DNA of 64,000 nucleotides from Thermoanaerobaculia bacterium (GTDB taxonomy: Bacteria > Acidobacteriota > Thermoanaerobaculia > Multivoradales > Multivoraceae). A program made the position numbers and the translations under genes. The stretch's first letter is position 1. Each line of letters starts with the position of its first letter. The DNA lies in NCBI GenBank assembly GCA_022823665.1, contig JAJEHN010000017.1, positions 109,501 through 173,500 on the forward strand, read 5' to 3'. A model generated the notes under the pieces. That model did not search any database. It was not told the DNA's origin and saw only the letters and a list, made by a program, of their open reading frames with translations. Shown here piece by piece: positions 53,036-63,596 of the stretch.

Positions 53036-54760
53036 TCAGCGCGGTCCGACGAACCCCTCCTTCTCCAGGTGAAGGATGACCTGCTGGGCGGCCTCCTCGG
53101 CCGTGATGTCCGTGGTGTCGATGACCATGTCCGGATTCTCAGGCACCTCGTACGGATCCGAGATGCCGGTGAACGCGTCGATCAGTCCCGCCCGGGCCTT
53201 CGCGTAGAGGCCCTTCACGTCGCGCTCCTCGCAGACGTCGAGCGGCGTCGCCACGTGAACCAGCATGAACCCGCCTCCGGCCTCGATCATCTCCCGCACA
53301 TCCTGACGCACGTTCTCGTACGGCGCGATCGGAGCGCAGATGGCGATGCCGCCGTTCTTCGTGATCTCCGAAGCGACGAAGCCGATGCGGCGGATGTTGA
53401 TGTCCCGGTGCTCCCTGGAGAACCCCAGCTCGGACGACAGGTTCGTCCGCACGATGTCGCCGTCGAGCAGGGTCACGGGCCGGCCCCCGGCCTCCAGGAA
53501 CTTGACCAGCAGCACGTTGGCGATCGTCGACTTGCCGGCGCCCGAAAGCCCGGTGAAGAAGACGGTGAAGCCCTGGCTGCTGCGCGCGGGGTGGCTGCGG
53601 CGCAGCTCCCGGGCCACCTCCGGGAACGTGAACCACTCCGGGATCGGCAGGCCCCGGCGCAGCCGGCGGCGGAGGTCGCTGCCCGAGATCGACAGCGTCC
53701 GCTCCCCCTCCTTCACGTTGTCGACCGGTTCGTACGAGTCCCGATCCTCCACGTAGACCATCATCCGGAAAGGGACCATCTTCACGCCGAGCTCCGCCTC
53801 GTGCTCGACCATCAGTTCCTGGGCGTCGTACGGGCCGTAGAAGGGCTTGCCCTGCGAGTCCTGGCCCGGTCCAGCGTGGTCGCGGCCGACGATCAGGTGG
53901 GTGCATCCGTAGTTCCTGCGGATCAGGGCGTGCCAGAGCGCCTCGCGCGGACCGGCCATCCGCATCGCGAGAGGCAGCAAGGCCAGCTCGGCGGTGTGGC
54001 GCGGATAGTGGCTCAGGACCTTGCGGTAGCAACGAACGCGCGTGTAGTGATCGAGGTCTCCCGGCTTCGTCATGCCGACGACCGGGTGGATCAGCAGGTT
54101 CGCCTCCAGGTCCCGGGCCGCCCGCAGGGTCAGCTCGAAGTGCGCCCGGTGCATCGGGTTGCGGGTCTGGAAGGCGATCGCCGTCTTCCAGCCGAGTTGC
54201 GCGAAGCGTCGCCGCAACTGTTCAGGCGTCTTGCGCAGTCCGGGGAAGTCGTAGTGCCGCGGCGGCTGGACCCCTTCGATCCTGCCGCCCACGGACACGG
54301 TGTTCGTCCGCTGGTAGAGATGGGCAACGCCGGGATGAGCCTGGTCGAGGGTTCCGTAGACGAGCTCCGCTTCCTTGCGCCGGTCGTGCTCCCAGACGTC
54401 GTCCACCGTGAGCACCGCCAGCGCCAGCCCCTCCAGGTCGCGCAGAGCCAGCTTCGATCCCGCTTCCAGCCCGTCGGCCGCCTCAGGCGTGACGTCGAGG
54501 GTGATCGGAATCGGCCACAGCGCCCCGGAAGGAAGGCGCATCGTCTCGCAGACGCTGTCGAACGCGGCCCGGTTCATGAACCCGTCGAGCGGCGCGAATC
54601 CGCCGCACATCAGCAGCTCCAGATCGCAGATCTGGCGCGGCGTCAGGGTCCAGGAAGGCCACTCGCGCGATCCCTCCCGCAGTTCGTTCAGGCGTTCCGG
54701 CGCGGCGATCAGCGGCCGCGGCGTGCCGCCGCGCCGCGCCAGTTGCGGCTCGGTCATCAT
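53036..54760 (-). CDS. Bifunctional sulfate adenylyltransferase / adenylylsulfate kinase
   Basis: Activates sulfate to APS and then PAPS in one chain of 574 residues. The N-terminal ATP sulfurylase has QTRNPMHRAH (with the HxxH) near 200 and GRDHAGPGQD. The C-terminal APS kinase begins around 395 with VFFTGLSGAGKST and continues with LLDGDIVR and FSREHRDINIRRIGFVA. This sulfurylase-kinase order is known from several bacterial phyla. No PAPS reductase or sulfotransferase is in the window, so the use of PAPS is open. Confidence 0.94.
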   Translation of the reverse strand: MMTEPQLARRGGTPRPLIAAPERLNELREGSREWPSWTLTPRQICDLELLMCGGFAPLDGFMNRAAFDSVCETMRLPSGALWPIPITLDVTPEAADGLEAGSKLALRDLEGLALAVLTVDDVWEHDRRKEAELVYGTLDQAHPGVAHLYQRTNTVSVGGRIEGVQPPRHYDFPGLRKTPEQLRRRFAQLGWKTAIAFQTRNPMHRAHFELTLRAARDLEANLLIHPVVGMTKPGDLDHYTRVRCYRKVLSHYPRHTAELALLPLAMRMAGPREALWHALIRRNYGCTHLIVGRDHAGPGQDSQGKPFYGPYDAQELMVEHEAELGVKMVPFRMMVYVEDRDSYEPVDNVKEGERTLSISGSDLRRRLRRGLPIPEWFTFPEVARELRRSHPARSSQGFTVFFTGLSGAGKSTIANVLLVKFLEAGGRPVTLLDGDIVRTNLSSELGFSREHRDINIRRIGFVASEITKNGGIAICAPIAPYENVRQDVREMIEAGGGFMLVHVATPLDVCEERDVKGLYAKARAGLIDAFTGISDPYEVPENPDMVIDTTDITAEEAAQQVILHLEKEGFVGPR

Positions 54761-54877
54761 CTGCTCCGTCGACGTCGTCGTAGTGCGGCCCAGCAGCGCC
54801 CGGCCGGGCCGGGCACTCTAGCAGCCCGCTAAGGTTCCGTCCTTACCAGCCGAACGGATCGGCCCCGGGGAGCAACC

Positions 54878-56428
54878 ATGGTCTGGGAGCGGGAGATCGA
54901 GGAACTGAGGCGGCGCCGCGAGTTCGCCCGGCAGATGGGCGGCGAAGCCGGCATCGCGGAGCAGCACCGCCGCGGCAAGCTGACCATCCGGGAGCGTCTG
55001 GACGTGTTCACCGACGAGGGCTCGTTCCAGGAGATCGGCGAACTCGCCGGCGTGGCCAGCTACGACGGCAACGAGCTCCAGGACGTCCGGCCCTCGAACC
55101 GGGTCATCGGCCTCGCGCGACTCAACGGCCGCCGGGCCGTGCTGAACGGCGGCGACTTCACCGTCCGCGGCGGCGCCTCCGACGCGTCGATCGGCGACAA
55201 GAGCGGCCACGCCCAGAAGCTGGCGCTGGGCTGGCGCCTGCCCTACGTGCGCCTCCTCGACTCGACCGGCGGCAGCGTGAAGACCTTCGAGAAGATCGGA
55301 CGCACCTACATCCCGACCAACCCCGCCACCCCGGGCATCGAGGACCTGCTCTGCAGGGTGCCGGTGGTCGCCGCGGTGCTCGGTTCGGTGGCCGGGCTGC
55401 CGGCGGTGGAGGCCTGCCTCGCCCACTTCAACGTGATGGTCCGGGGCACGAGCCAGGTGTTCCCGGGGGGCCCCCCGGTCGTCAAGGCCGCGCTCGGCAT
55501 CGACATCACGAAGGAGGATCTCGGCGACGAGCGCACCCAGGTGTTCGGCAGCGGCGTGATCGACAACCTCGCCGACTCCGAGGAAGAGGCGTTCGCGATG
55601 CTCAAGCAGTTCCTGAGCTACCTGCCGGACAGCGTCTGGCAGATGCCGCCCCGGGGCGACACCCACGACGACCCGGCGCGCCGCGAGCCGTCGCTGCTGT
55701 CCACCATCCCGCGCGAGAAGAACAAGGCCTACGACCCGAGAGCAATCCTCGACGCGGTGCTCGACCGCGACTCGTTCTTCGAGATCACGCCGCACTACGG
55801 ACGCTCCCGCATCGTCGGACTCGCCCGCGTCAACGGCTATCCGGTCGGCACGATGATCAACAACCCGAGCCATCTCGGCGGCTCGATGAGCGTCGCCGCG
55901 GGCACCAAGGTGATCCGCTTCCTGCAGCTCTGCGACACCTTCCACCTGCCGATGGTGTACTTCGCCGACGAGCCCGGCTTCATGGTCGGCCCGGAGCAGC
56001 AGCGCCAGGGCATCGTCCGCGCCGGCGCCAAGATGCTCTGCGCGACGCTTCGAACCCGCGTGCCGTGGCTCACGATCGTCATCCGGCAGCTCTACGGCGT
56101 CGCCGGCCAGTGCCACGATCGCCCGAGCGGCATGTTCCGGCGCGTGGCCTGGCCGTCCGGCCACTGGGGGTCCATGCACATCTCCGGCGGCGTGACCGCC
56201 GCCTACCGGCGCATCATCCGGGAGTCCGACGACCCCGCCGCCAAGCAGAAGGAGATCGAGGACCGCCTCGAGGCCCTGGCGTCGCCGTTCCGCACCGCCG
56301 AGGCCTTCAACATCGAGGAGATCATCGATCCCCGCGAGAGCCGGCCGATGGTCTGCGACTTCATCGACACCGCCCAGGCGGTTCTGGAGACCCAGCTCGG
56401 ACCGAGCCCGACGCCGTACATGCCGTAG
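54878..56428 (+). CDS. Acyl-CoA (propionyl-CoA) carboxylase beta subunit
   Basis: Carboxyltransferase subunit of 516 residues, moving CO2 from biotin to an acyl-CoA. It shows the two crotonase-like halves: GGASDASIGDKSGHAQKLAL, STGGSVKTFEKIGRTY and QVFPGGPPVVKAALG in the first, and NNPSHLGGSMSVAAGTKVIRF and YFADEPGFMVG in the second. With epimerase, mutase and MeaB elsewhere in the window, propionyl-CoA is the likely substrate. No biotin carboxylase gene is adjacent. Divergent from the sulfate-activation gene. Confidence 0.88.
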   Translation: MVWEREIEELRRRREFARQMGGEAGIAEQHRRGKLTIRERLDVFTDEGSFQEIGELAGVASYDGNELQDVRPSNRVIGLARLNGRRAVLNGGDFTVRGGASDASIGDKSGHAQKLALGWRLPYVRLLDSTGGSVKTFEKIGRTYIPTNPATPGIEDLLCRVPVVAAVLGSVAGLPAVEACLAHFNVMVRGTSQVFPGGPPVVKAALGIDITKEDLGDERTQVFGSGVIDNLADSEEEAFAMLKQFLSYLPDSVWQMPPRGDTHDDPARREPSLLSTIPREKNKAYDPRAILDAVLDRDSFFEITPHYGRSRIVGLARVNGYPVGTMINNPSHLGGSMSVAAGTKVIRFLQLCDTFHLPMVYFADEPGFMVGPEQQRQGIVRAGAKMLCATLRTRVPWLTIVIRQLYGVAGQCHDRPSGMFRRVAWPSGHWGSMHISGGVTAAYRRIIRESDDPAAKQKEIEDRLEALASPFRTAEAFNIEEIIDPRESRPMVCDFIDTAQAVLETQLGPSPTPYMP

Positions 56429-56434
56429 CCGGCC

Positions 56435-57985
56435 TCAGACGTCGGGATGCCGCAGGTGCCAGTCGGTGGCCTGCTCGTAGGCGTGGGCGAGACGGCAGAG
56501 CGTCGGCTCGCTCAGGTCGCGGCCGACGAGCTGCAGGCTGTGGGGCGCTCCCGCGGCCGAGAAGCCGCAGGGCAGGGAGATCGTCGGCGTGCCGGCGAAG
56601 TCGGCGGGCACGGTGAAGAGCTGGATGCTGCCGAGCGGCGGATCGAAGGTCGCGGCGAACGACTCCAGGGCCTCGGTGAACGCCCCGACCGTGTCGTAGC
56701 CCATCGCGTCCGTCATCGGCAGCGCGGCCACGTTGGACGGGCAGACCAGCGCGTCGACCGTCGACAGCATCGCCTCGAAGCGCTCGCTGAACGCCTCGCG
56801 CCGTTCGGTCGCCTCGGCGTACGCCTCGTCGCTCACCTGTGAGCCGAAGGCCAGGAACTCGCCGAAGTACGGCCCGTAGTCGGCGGCGCGGCTGGGGTAG
56901 GTCGCGGCATGCGCCCGGACGGCCTCGTAGGAGCAGAGGGGCCACCAGTCGCCGAAGGGCGCCGCCGGCATCTCGACCTCCGTGACCTCGGCGCCCAGGC
57001 CGGCCAGCACCCGCAACGCCTCCTCCACCGCGGCGGCCACCACCGGGTCGACGCCCTCCGATGCGTACCGCCGGTCGAAGCCGAGCCGCATCCCGGCGAT
57101 GTCGCCGTCGAGCGCGGGCAGGATGGACGGCGCCGCCGCGTCGAGCGCCGTCGAGTCGTTCGCGTCGACGCCGGCGATCGCTTCGAGCATGATCGCCGCA
57201 TCGGCGACGGTCCGCGTCATCGGCCCGATGTGGTCGAGCGAGCCCGCGAGTTCGAGCACGCCATGGCGGCTGACCCGCCCCCAGGTCGGCTTCAGCCCGA
57301 CGATCCCGCACTGGGCCGACGGAAAGCGGATCGATCCGCCGGTGTCCGAGCCGAGCGACCCGAAGCAGAGGCCCGCCGCCGTCGCCACGCCCGAGCCGCT
57401 CGACGAAACGCCCGTCCACAGGCCTTCGTCCCAGGGGTTGACGGGGATGTCGAAGTCCGGGTGGTAGGCGCCCATCGCGCCTTCGGTCAGGCTGAGCTTG
57501 CCGAGCAGCACCGCACCGGCGTCGTGGAGCCTGGAGACGACGGTCGCGTCGTAGTCCGGAACGAAGTCGGCCAGGACCGAGAGGGCGCCCATCGTGCGCA
57601 CGCCCTTCGTGTAGCAGAGGTCCTTGACGGCGATGGGGACCCCGTGCAGCGGCCCCCGGTAGCGCCCGCCCTCGATCTCCGACTCGGCCGCCCGGGCCGC
57701 GGCCAGCGCCTGGTCGGCCATCACGGTGGCGTAGCTCCTGAGCCGTCCGTCGACGGCCGCGATCCGGCCGAGCATCGTCTCGGTCAGCGCGACCGGCGAG
57801 AGTTCGCGGGCCTCGATCAGGCGCGCGACGTCGCGCAGGCTCTTGTAGTGGATCGGTACATCACCCATCGAACTTCCTTCCAGCGGCGTTCCGGCGGGCC
57901 GCTCGTCCGCGGCGCAGGATCCGAACAACGGCACGGCCGCGCCCGTCCCGATCAGCCCGAGGGCCCTGCGGCGCGTCAACCGCAT
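56435..57985 (-). CDS. Exported amidase-signature family protein
   Basis: A 516-residue amidase with the Ser-cisSer-Lys triad: K121 in PIAVKDLC, the GVSSSGSG loop (192-199) and the nucleophile S218 in GSDTGGSIR. The N-terminus ([11 protein letters not shown]) resembles a twin-arginine signal and is followed by a lipobox-like LFGSC with C24, so a Tat-exported lipoprotein is likely. The substrate is unknown. It overlaps gmd by 10 bases. Confidence 0.88.
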   Translation of the reverse strand: MRLTRRRALGLIGTGAAVPLFGSCAADERPAGTPLEGSSMGDVPIHYKSLRDVARLIEARELSPVALTETMLGRIAAVDGRLRSYATVMADQALAAARAAESEIEGGRYRGPLHGVPIAVKDLCYTKGVRTMGALSVLADFVPDYDATVVSRLHDAGAVLLGKLSLTEGAMGAYHPDFDIPVNPWDEGLWTGVSSSGSGVATAAGLCFGSLGSDTGGSIRFPSAQCGIVGLKPTWGRVSRHGVLELAGSLDHIGPMTRTVADAAIMLEAIAGVDANDSTALDAAAPSILPALDGDIAGMRLGFDRRYASEGVDPVVAAAVEEALRVLAGLGAEVTEVEMPAAPFGDWWPLCSYEAVRAHAATYPSRAADYGPYFGEFLAFGSQVSDEAYAEATERREAFSERFEAMLSTVDALVCPSNVAALPMTDAMGYDTVGAFTEALESFAATFDPPLGSIQLFTVPADFAGTPTISLPCGFSAAGAPHSLQLVGRDLSEPTLCRLAHAYEQATDWHLRHPDV

Positions 57986-59028
57986 CCGAGGGCTTCGAGA
58001 TCCGCGTCGACCATCATCTCGACCAGTTGGCGAAAAGCGACACGCGGACGCCAGCCGAGACGCTCCCGGGCCAGACTCGCGTCGCCGCGCAGCGTCGGGA
58101 CCTCGGCCTTGCGGAAGTGCCGGGAATCGACCGTGACCAGCACCCGGCCATCCTCCGCCACGCCCTGCTCCTCCACGCCCTCGCCACGCCAGGCGAGCGG
58201 CATCCCGGCGCGCGCGAAGGCGATCTCGCAGAACTCGCGGACGCTGTGGGTCTCGCCGGTGGCGATGACGTAGTCCTCGGCGGCTTCGGCCCGCAGCATC
58301 AGGCGCATCGCCTCCACGTAGTCACCGGCGAAGCCCCAGTCGCGGCGCGAGTCCAGGTTGCCCAACGCCACGCCTTCCTGCAGGCCCGCCCGAATCCGGG
58401 CCGCCGCCAGCGTGATCTTCCGCGTGACGAAGCTCTCGCCCCGCCGCGGCGACTCGTGATTGAACAGGATTCCGTTCACGGCGAACAGGCCATAGGCCTC
58501 GCGGTAGTTCCGGGTGATGTGGAAGCCGTAGGCCTTCGCCGCCGCGTACGGGCTGCGCGGGTAGAAGCGCGTCGTCTCGCGCTGCGGCGACTCCTCCACC
58601 AGGCCGTAGATCTCGGATGAGGACGCCTGGTAGAAGCGCGCCTCCGGCGCCTGCCGACGGGCCGCTTCGAGCAGGTGCAGAACGCCCAGGCCGGTGACCT
58701 CGCTGGTGGCCCCCGGCAACTCGAACGAGACCTGGACGTGGGACTGCGCGCCGAGGTTGTAGATCTCGTGGGGCCGCACCTCGGCGACGGCGCGGTGCAG
58801 GGACGAGGCGTCGGTGAGATCGCCGGCGATCAGGCGGAGCCGCCGTCCCGAGCCGCCGCGGCCGTCCAGCAGGTGGTCGATCCGCCCGGTGCCGCCGCTC
58901 CGCGCCACCGGCCGCACCAGCCCCCAGACGTCCGAGCCCTCCTCGAGCAACTGCTCTGCGAGATACGAACCGTCCTGGCCGGTCACGCCGGTGATGAGAG
59001 CCCGCCGCGCGGCGGTGTCCCCGCTCAA
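57976..59028 (-). CDS. gmd: GDP-mannose 4,6-dehydratase
   Basis: Makes GDP-4-keto-6-deoxymannose, a precursor of GDP-fucose, GDP-rhamnose and related sugars for surface glycans. The TTG start overlaps the ribBA stop (TTGA) and gives 350 residues. Short-chain dehydrogenase motifs: [10 protein letters not shown] (14-23), [21 protein letters not shown] and the YAAAKAYG catalytic pair. [17 protein letters not shown] is diagnostic for Gmd. No GDP-fucose synthase is adjacent. Confidence 0.93.
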   Translation of the reverse strand: MSGDTAARRALITGVTGQDGSYLAEQLLEEGSDVWGLVRPVARSGGTGRIDHLLDGRGGSGRRLRLIAGDLTDASSLHRAVAEVRPHEIYNLGAQSHVQVSFELPGATSEVTGLGVLHLLEAARRQAPEARFYQASSSEIYGLVEESPQRETTRFYPRSPYAAAKAYGFHITRNYREAYGLFAVNGILFNHESPRRGESFVTRKITLAAARIRAGLQEGVALGNLDSRRDWGFAGDYVEAMRLMLRAEAAEDYVIATGETHSVREFCEIAFARAGMPLAWRGEGVEEQGVAEDGRVLVTVDSRHFRKAEVPTLRGDASLARERLGWRPRVAFRQLVEMMVDADLEALGCG

Positions 59029-60257
59029 ACCAGCTTCAGCAGGTGGCCCATCTTGTCCCGCTTGACCCGGAGATAGTCGCGGTTCGATTCGGTCGCCTCG
59101 ATCTCGATCGGCACGCGTTCGACGATCTCCAGGCCGTAGCCGGAGAGGGCGATGTACTTGTGCGGGTTGTTCGTCATCAGCCGCATCCGGCGAACGCCGA
59201 TGTCGCGGAGAATCTGCGCTCCGATGCCGTAGTTGCGGAGGTCGGCCTTGAACCCGAGCTTGTGGTTGGCCTCGACGGTGTCGTGCCCCTCGTCCTGCAG
59301 ATCGTAGGCGCGCAGCTTGTTGAACAGGCCGATGCCCCGGCCCTCCTGCAGCAGGTAGAGCACGACGCCCTCTCCTTCCTCGGCGATCGTGGCGAGGGCA
59401 TGGTGCAACTGGAGGCCGCAGTCGCAGCGCTCGGAGTGGAAGACGTCGCCCGTCAGGCACTGGCTGTGGACGCGCACCAGGATGTCCTTGTCCGGCTTCG
59501 GCTCGCCCATCACCAGAGCGACATGCTCCTCGCCGGTGAGTTCGGCGTGGTAGGCGAAAGCCTTCATCGGACCGTAGACCGTCGGCATGGTCGGAGAGGC
59601 GATCAGCCTGACCAGGCTCTCGTGCTTCAGCCGGTAACGGATCAGGTCCGACACCGTGATCATCGGCAGCTTGTGCAGGCGGCTGTACTCGACGAGGTCC
59701 GGCACGCGGGCCATCGTCCCGTCCTCGTTCATGATCTCGCAGATCACGCCCGCCGGCGCCAGCCCCGCCAGCGAAGCCAGGTCGACCGAAGCCTCCGTCT
59801 GCCCCGCTCGCTTCAGCACGCCGCCGCGCTTGGCGCGAAGCGGGAAGACATGACCCGGCCGCAACAGATCCCGCGGCTGGGTGGCGGGGTCGATCGCGGT
59901 GGCGATCGTCGCCGCCCGGTCGGCCGCGGAGATGCCGGTCGTGACCTTGCCGCGGGCCTCGATGGACACCGTGAACGCGGTCTCGAAGGGCGCCGTGTTG
60001 TCCCGGACCATCAGCGGCAGGTCGAGTTCGTCGCAGCGGTCCTCGGTCATCGCCAGGCAGATCAGGCCACGGCCGTGAGTCGCCATGAAGTTGATCGCGT
60101 CGGCGGTCACCTTCTCGGCCGCGATCGCCAGATCGCCCTCGTTCTCCCGATCCTCGTCGTCGACGATGATCACCTGCCCGCCGTCGCGGAAGACCTCGAC
60201 CGCTTCCTCGATCGGCGCGAAGAGGGACGGCTCCCGTTCCCGGCTGTGTTTCGTCAT
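59025..60257 (-). CDS. ribBA: Bifunctional DHBP synthase / GTP cyclohydrolase II
   Basis: Supplies both precursors of riboflavin. In the 410-residue protein the DHBP synthase domain (about 1-210) has [16 protein letters not shown] and [11 protein letters not shown]. The cyclohydrolase II domain follows with zinc cysteines in [18 protein letters not shown] and [10 protein letters not shown]. No FMN riboswitch is visible; the upstream gap to nadK is 9 bases. Confidence 0.96.
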   Translation of the reverse strand: MTKHSREREPSLFAPIEEAVEVFRDGGQVIIVDDEDRENEGDLAIAAEKVTADAINFMATHGRGLICLAMTEDRCDELDLPLMVRDNTAPFETAFTVSIEARGKVTTGISAADRAATIATAIDPATQPRDLLRPGHVFPLRAKRGGVLKRAGQTEASVDLASLAGLAPAGVICEIMNEDGTMARVPDLVEYSRLHKLPMITVSDLIRYRLKHESLVRLIASPTMPTVYGPMKAFAYHAELTGEEHVALVMGEPKPDKDILVRVHSQCLTGDVFHSERCDCGLQLHHALATIAEEGEGVVLYLLQEGRGIGLFNKLRAYDLQDEGHDTVEANHKLGFKADLRNYGIGAQILRDIGVRRMRLMTNNPHKYIALSGYGLEIVERVPIEIEATESNRDYLRVKRDKMGHLLKLV

Positions 60258-60266
60258 GTCCCGATT

Positions 60267-61070
60267 CTATTCGCCCCAGCGGAGCTTGCTGCGCAGGGCG
60301 TCGTAGTGGGTCTGGCCGTCGACCCTGGCGAGCAGGGCCTTCGACTCCGAGGCGGTCACGACCACCCGGTCGCCGCCATGGAGCCGGGCCCCCTCCTGGC
60401 CGTCCAGCGTGAGGTAGACCTCCTCGTCCAGGCTGCCCAGGGTCATTGCGATCGTGCTCCGCTCCGGCACCACGATCGGCCGCATCGACAGGGTGTGGGG
60501 AGAAATCGGCGTCAGCAGCGCGACCGGCAGCGTCGGGTAGAGGATCGGCCCGCCGGCCGACAGGCTGTACGCCGTCGATCCGGTCGGCGTCGAGACGATC
60601 AGGCCGTCCGCCCGGTAGCGGGCCACCGGCTCGCCGTCGATCTCCACCGCCAGGTCGATCATCCGCGCCAGGGCGCTCTTGTGCACGACCGCGTCGTTGA
60701 GCGCGCGGTAGCGCTCCGTGCCGCCCGCCGCGTGACGCAACTCGACGTCCAGGAGCAGTCTCTCTTCGACCTCGAACCGTCCCTCGAGGATCGCCCCCAG
60801 GTTCGCGTACAGCCGGTCGAGACCGATCTCGGCCAGGTAGCCGAGGCTGCCGAGGTTGACCCCCACGATCGGCACGCCGGGCCGGCTGCGCGCCACCGAG
60901 AGGAGCGTGCCGTCGCCGCCGAGGACGACGATCAGCCCCAGATCCTTTGCGTCGACGTCGCCCGGCGTCACGCCGCGCTCGCGAAGCCAGCTCTCCACAT
61001 CGGCGGCGGTGGCGGCCGCCCGCCCGCTGTCCGGCTTGGCAACGACCGCGACTTCCTGGATCCTGGTCAC
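60267..61070 (-). CDS. nadK: NAD kinase
   Basis: Phosphorylates NAD to NADP. A 267-residue protein with a GTG start, [11 protein letters not shown] (51-61), the NE/D-type segment [11 protein letters not shown], and the [15 protein letters not shown] block. Length and motifs are normal. It lies 4 bases downstream of tlyA and 9 upstream of ribBA. Confidence 0.96.
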   Translation of the reverse strand: MTRIQEVAVVAKPDSGRAAATAADVESWLRERGVTPGDVDAKDLGLIVVLGGDGTLLSVARSRPGVPIVGVNLGSLGYLAEIGLDRLYANLGAILEGRFEVEERLLLDVELRHAAGGTERYRALNDAVVHKSALARMIDLAVEIDGEPVARYRADGLIVSTPTGSTAYSLSAGGPILYPTLPVALLTPISPHTLSMRPIVVPERSTIAMTLGSLDEEVYLTLDGQEGARLHGGDRVVVTASESKALLARVDGQTHYDALRSKLRWGE

Positions 61071-61074
61071 GATC

Positions 61075-61803
61075 TCATGTCCTGAAGTGGGCGAAGATCT
61101 CGCGGTTGCCTGCCGGTCCCCGGAGGTCGCAGTCTACCGAGGCTCTGAACTCGAGCCCCAGTGCGCTCAGTTCGGCGATCCGCCGGGCGGCGACGTCCCG
61201 CCGCAGTTCGTCGTCCCGCACGACGCCGCCCTTGCCGACCTGATCCCTGCCCACCTCGAACTGGGGCTTGATCAGCACCAGCAGGTCGGCCCCCGCGGCG
61301 AGGTGCGGAAGCAGCGCCGGCGCCACCTTGACGACCGAGATGAAGGAGACGTCGACGGTGGCGATCCGGCAGGTCTCGGGCAGGGCGTCCGGTGGCAGGT
61401 GGCGGGCATTGACCCGCTCCATGACGACCACCCGGGGGTCGTTTCGCAGACCCGCGTCGAGCTGGCCGTAGCCGACGTCCACGGCGTAGACCCGTGCCGC
61501 TCCATGCGCCAGCAGGCAGTCCGTGAAGCCCCCGGTCGAGGCGCCGACATCGAGACAGACGGCGCCCGCCGGGTCCACGTCGAACGCGTCCAGCGCCTGC
61601 TCGAGCTTGCGGCCGCCCCGTGATACGTAGGGTTCAGCGCGGCCTCGCACTTCGATGGCGGCGGCGCCGGACACCGCCGTCCCCGGCTTGTCCCGGCGCT
61701 CCCCGTCGACCCGGACCCAGCCAGCCATCACGGCTCGCTTCGCCTGCTCCCGGCTGGCGAACAGCCCGCGCTCGACCAGCAGTTGATCGAGCCGCCGCTT
61801 CAC
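61075..61803 (-). CDS. tlyA: TlyA-family 2'-O-ribose rRNA methyltransferase
   Basis: A 242-residue protein with an N-terminal S4 RNA-binding domain (about 1-62) and an FtsJ/RrmJ methyltransferase domain. The latter contains CLDVGASTGGFTDCLLAHGA and VDVGYGQL. Family members methylate 16S and 23S rRNA, and some were once described as hemolysins. Coupled to ispA by an ATGA overlap, the same order seen in many bacteria. Confidence 0.93.
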   Translation of the reverse strand: MKRRLDQLLVERGLFASREQAKRAVMAGWVRVDGERRDKPGTAVSGAAAIEVRGRAEPYVSRGGRKLEQALDAFDVDPAGAVCLDVGASTGGFTDCLLAHGAARVYAVDVGYGQLDAGLRNDPRVVVMERVNARHLPPDALPETCRIATVDVSFISVVKVAPALLPHLAAGADLLVLIKPQFEVGRDQVGKGGVVRDDELRRDVAARRIAELSALGLEFRASVDCDLRGPAGNREIFAHFRT

Positions 61804-62717
61804 GAACCGCGGTGGACCAGGAAGGCGACCAGGGCCCTGAACGATTCGCGACCGGAAGGCAGACCCTCGATCAGCGCCAGGCAGCGGTCCGCCGCCTGCA
61901 GCGCCTTCTTCCGGCTGCCTTCCAGGCCGAACAGCCCCGGATACGTCAGCTTCCCGGCCTGCCGGTCCTTGCCGGGCGTCTTGCCGAGTTCTTCGGAGCT
62001 GCCGACCTCGTCCAGGATGTCGTCGCCGATCTGAAACAGGAGGCCCAGCTCGGCGCCGATCCCCCCGAGCTGCTCGGTCCCTTCGGGTCCCGCGCCCGCG
62101 TAGACGCCGCCGAGCCGCGTACTCGCCTCGATCAGGGCCCCCGTCTTCAGACGGTGAATCCGTTCCAGCGAGCGCACCGCCGGGTGCGCGGGTCGTTCCG
62201 CGGCGTCGCCGTCCAGGTCACCCTCGTGCCGGAGATCGAAGACCTGGCCGCCGATCATCCCCGCCGTGCCGACCGCGTCGGCGACCACCCCCACCGCCTC
62301 CAGCCGCTGTTCGGGCGGCGCCGAGGCCGGTTCGCGGCCAAGGACCTCGTAGGCCCGGTTCAGCAGCGCGTCGCCGGCGAGCACCGCCATCGCCTCTCCC
62401 CGCGCCCGGTGCAGGGTCGGCCTCCCGCGCCGCAGGTCGTCGTCGTCCAGGGCCGGCAGATCGTCGTGGATCAGGCTGAAGGTGTGGACCATCTCGAGGG
62501 CCGCTCCGCCCACGAGCAGTTCCTCGCGGGAGCCTCCCCAGGCTTCGCCGGCCAGGACGACCAGGGCCGGCCGGACCCGCTTCCCGCCCGCGAACACGCT
62601 GTACCGCATCGCCTCGTGGATTTCCGCCGGCTCGCTTCCCGCATCAGGCAACAGGCGGTCCAGCGCCTCGTCGACCTCCGGTCTGAGCGCGGCGAGGAAG
62701 GAGGGGAAGTCGTTCAC
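61800..62717 (-). CDS. ispA: Polyprenyl synthetase (farnesyl/geranylgeranyl diphosphate synthase)
   Basis: Condenses IPP with allylic diphosphates. The GTG start at 62717 overlaps the previous stop (GTGA) and gives 305 residues. Aspartate-rich motifs are DDLPALDDDD (85-94) and GDDILDE near 233, with GGKRVRP for IPP binding. The DDxxxxD form fits bacterial farnesyl diphosphate synthases, but product length cannot be read from sequence with certainty. Confidence 0.93.
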   Translation of the reverse strand: MNDFPSFLAALRPEVDEALDRLLPDAGSEPAEIHEAMRYSVFAGGKRVRPALVVLAGEAWGGSREELLVGGAALEMVHTFSLIHDDLPALDDDDLRRGRPTLHRARGEAMAVLAGDALLNRAYEVLGREPASAPPEQRLEAVGVVADAVGTAGMIGGQVFDLRHEGDLDGDAAERPAHPAVRSLERIHRLKTGALIEASTRLGGVYAGAGPEGTEQLGGIGAELGLLFQIGDDILDEVGSSEELGKTPGKDRQAGKLTYPGLFGLEGSRKKALQAADRCLALIEGLPSGRESFRALVAFLVHRGS

Positions 62718-63001
62718 GCGCCGGGCGCCTGCCCGCCCTCTTCGGCCGCTTCCGGGAGAACCTCGGGCGCGGGCAGCGCCTCCGCCACCAGCATCACGGG
62801 CACGTCGCTCACGATCGGATAGACGAGACCGGATTCCCGGCACCAGAGCCCCTCGGAGACCTCGGGTTCTTCCTCGCCGAAGTGCTCCCGGTAGCGGGCG
62901 ACGAGCCGCCCGCACACGGCGGCCGGCAGCGGGACGACCTGAAGCGCCCCCTTCGACCTGGGGCACACCAGAAGTTCGAGCAGTTCCGGATCCACGGCCA
63001 C
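62714..63001 (-). CDS. Trm112/YcaR-like small protein with degenerate zinc site
   Basis: About 95 residues from a GTG at 63001 (VAVDPELLELLVCP). It matches Trm112-like proteins (LLVCPRSKGAL and GLVYPIVSDVPVML). The usual zinc pairs are incomplete: the first CxxC reads CPRS and the second reads CRES. The C-terminus is a short Ala/Pro/Glu tail. The GTG at 62995 is an alternative start. It couples to ispA through a 4-base overlap. Confidence 0.8.
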   Translation of the reverse strand: MAVDPELLELLVCPRSKGALQVVPLPAAVCGRLVARYREHFGEEEPEVSEGLWCRESGLVYPIVSDVPVMLVAEALPAPEVLPEAAEEGGQAPGA

Positions 63002-63009
63002 TTTGCGCG

Positions 63010-63585
63010 CTACCTCGACCAGCGAAGAAGGAGGGAGTTCATTCCCGGGTTGCGACGATAGTAGGACGAGTTGGACATATGGAAGAAGCCGAAGCTCAGG
63101 CGCGACCCGTCCCGCAACCGCCGTCCGACCGCGATCCCGGTGCGAAACTCGAACTCGCCGCCGATGTCCTTGCCGTCGCCCTTCTCGTAGAAACCTACCG
63201 AGGTGCCGGTGTCGATGAACCAGAAACGTCCGAGGTTGATCCGCTGGTCGGTGCCCGCGTAGAGGAAGAACGACTCGTCGAGGGTCACGAAAGCGCCCAC
63301 ATGGGGACCCAGCCCCAGGCACCAGTCGGTGGCGAAGCGGTGCTCGAGGCCGACCTCGACGGTCTCGTGGCCCCTGCCGAAGTCGGTCACTCCGGTACTG
63401 ACTCTCAGACCGGCCTCGTCCGCGCGGCTGGGCCCGGCGTGCTCCCCCTCCGCGTTGCAGGCGAAGGCGGGCGGGCCGGCCAGGCTCCCCAGCAACGCCA
63501 GCAACGGCAGCCAGGCGAACGGCAGACCAGGCGCTACGTTGCGGGGACCGGGGTAGCGCACGGCCGCGTAGCCTACCCTCCGCAT
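63010..63585 (-). CDS. PagL-like lipid A 3-O-deacylase (outer-membrane barrel)
   Basis: A 191-residue secreted beta-barrel protein with a signal peptide ending near residue 42. Alternating hydrophobic strands are followed by the PagL active-site block FGFFHMSNSSYYRRNPGMNS with H169 and S171 as the likely His-Ser pair. PagL removes a 3-hydroxyacyl chain from lipid A. The resemblance is clear in the C-terminal third and weak elsewhere. Confidence 0.78.
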   Translation of the reverse strand: MRRVGYAAVRYPGPRNVAPGLPFAWLPLLALLGSLAGPPAFACNAEGEHAGPSRADEAGLRVSTGVTDFGRGHETVEVGLEHRFATDWCLGLGPHVGAFVTLDESFFLYAGTDQRINLGRFWFIDTGTSVGFYEKGDGKDIGGEFEFRTGIAVGRRLRDGSRLSFGFFHMSNSSYYRRNPGMNSLLLRWSR

Positions 63586-63596
63586 ACAATGCGCGC

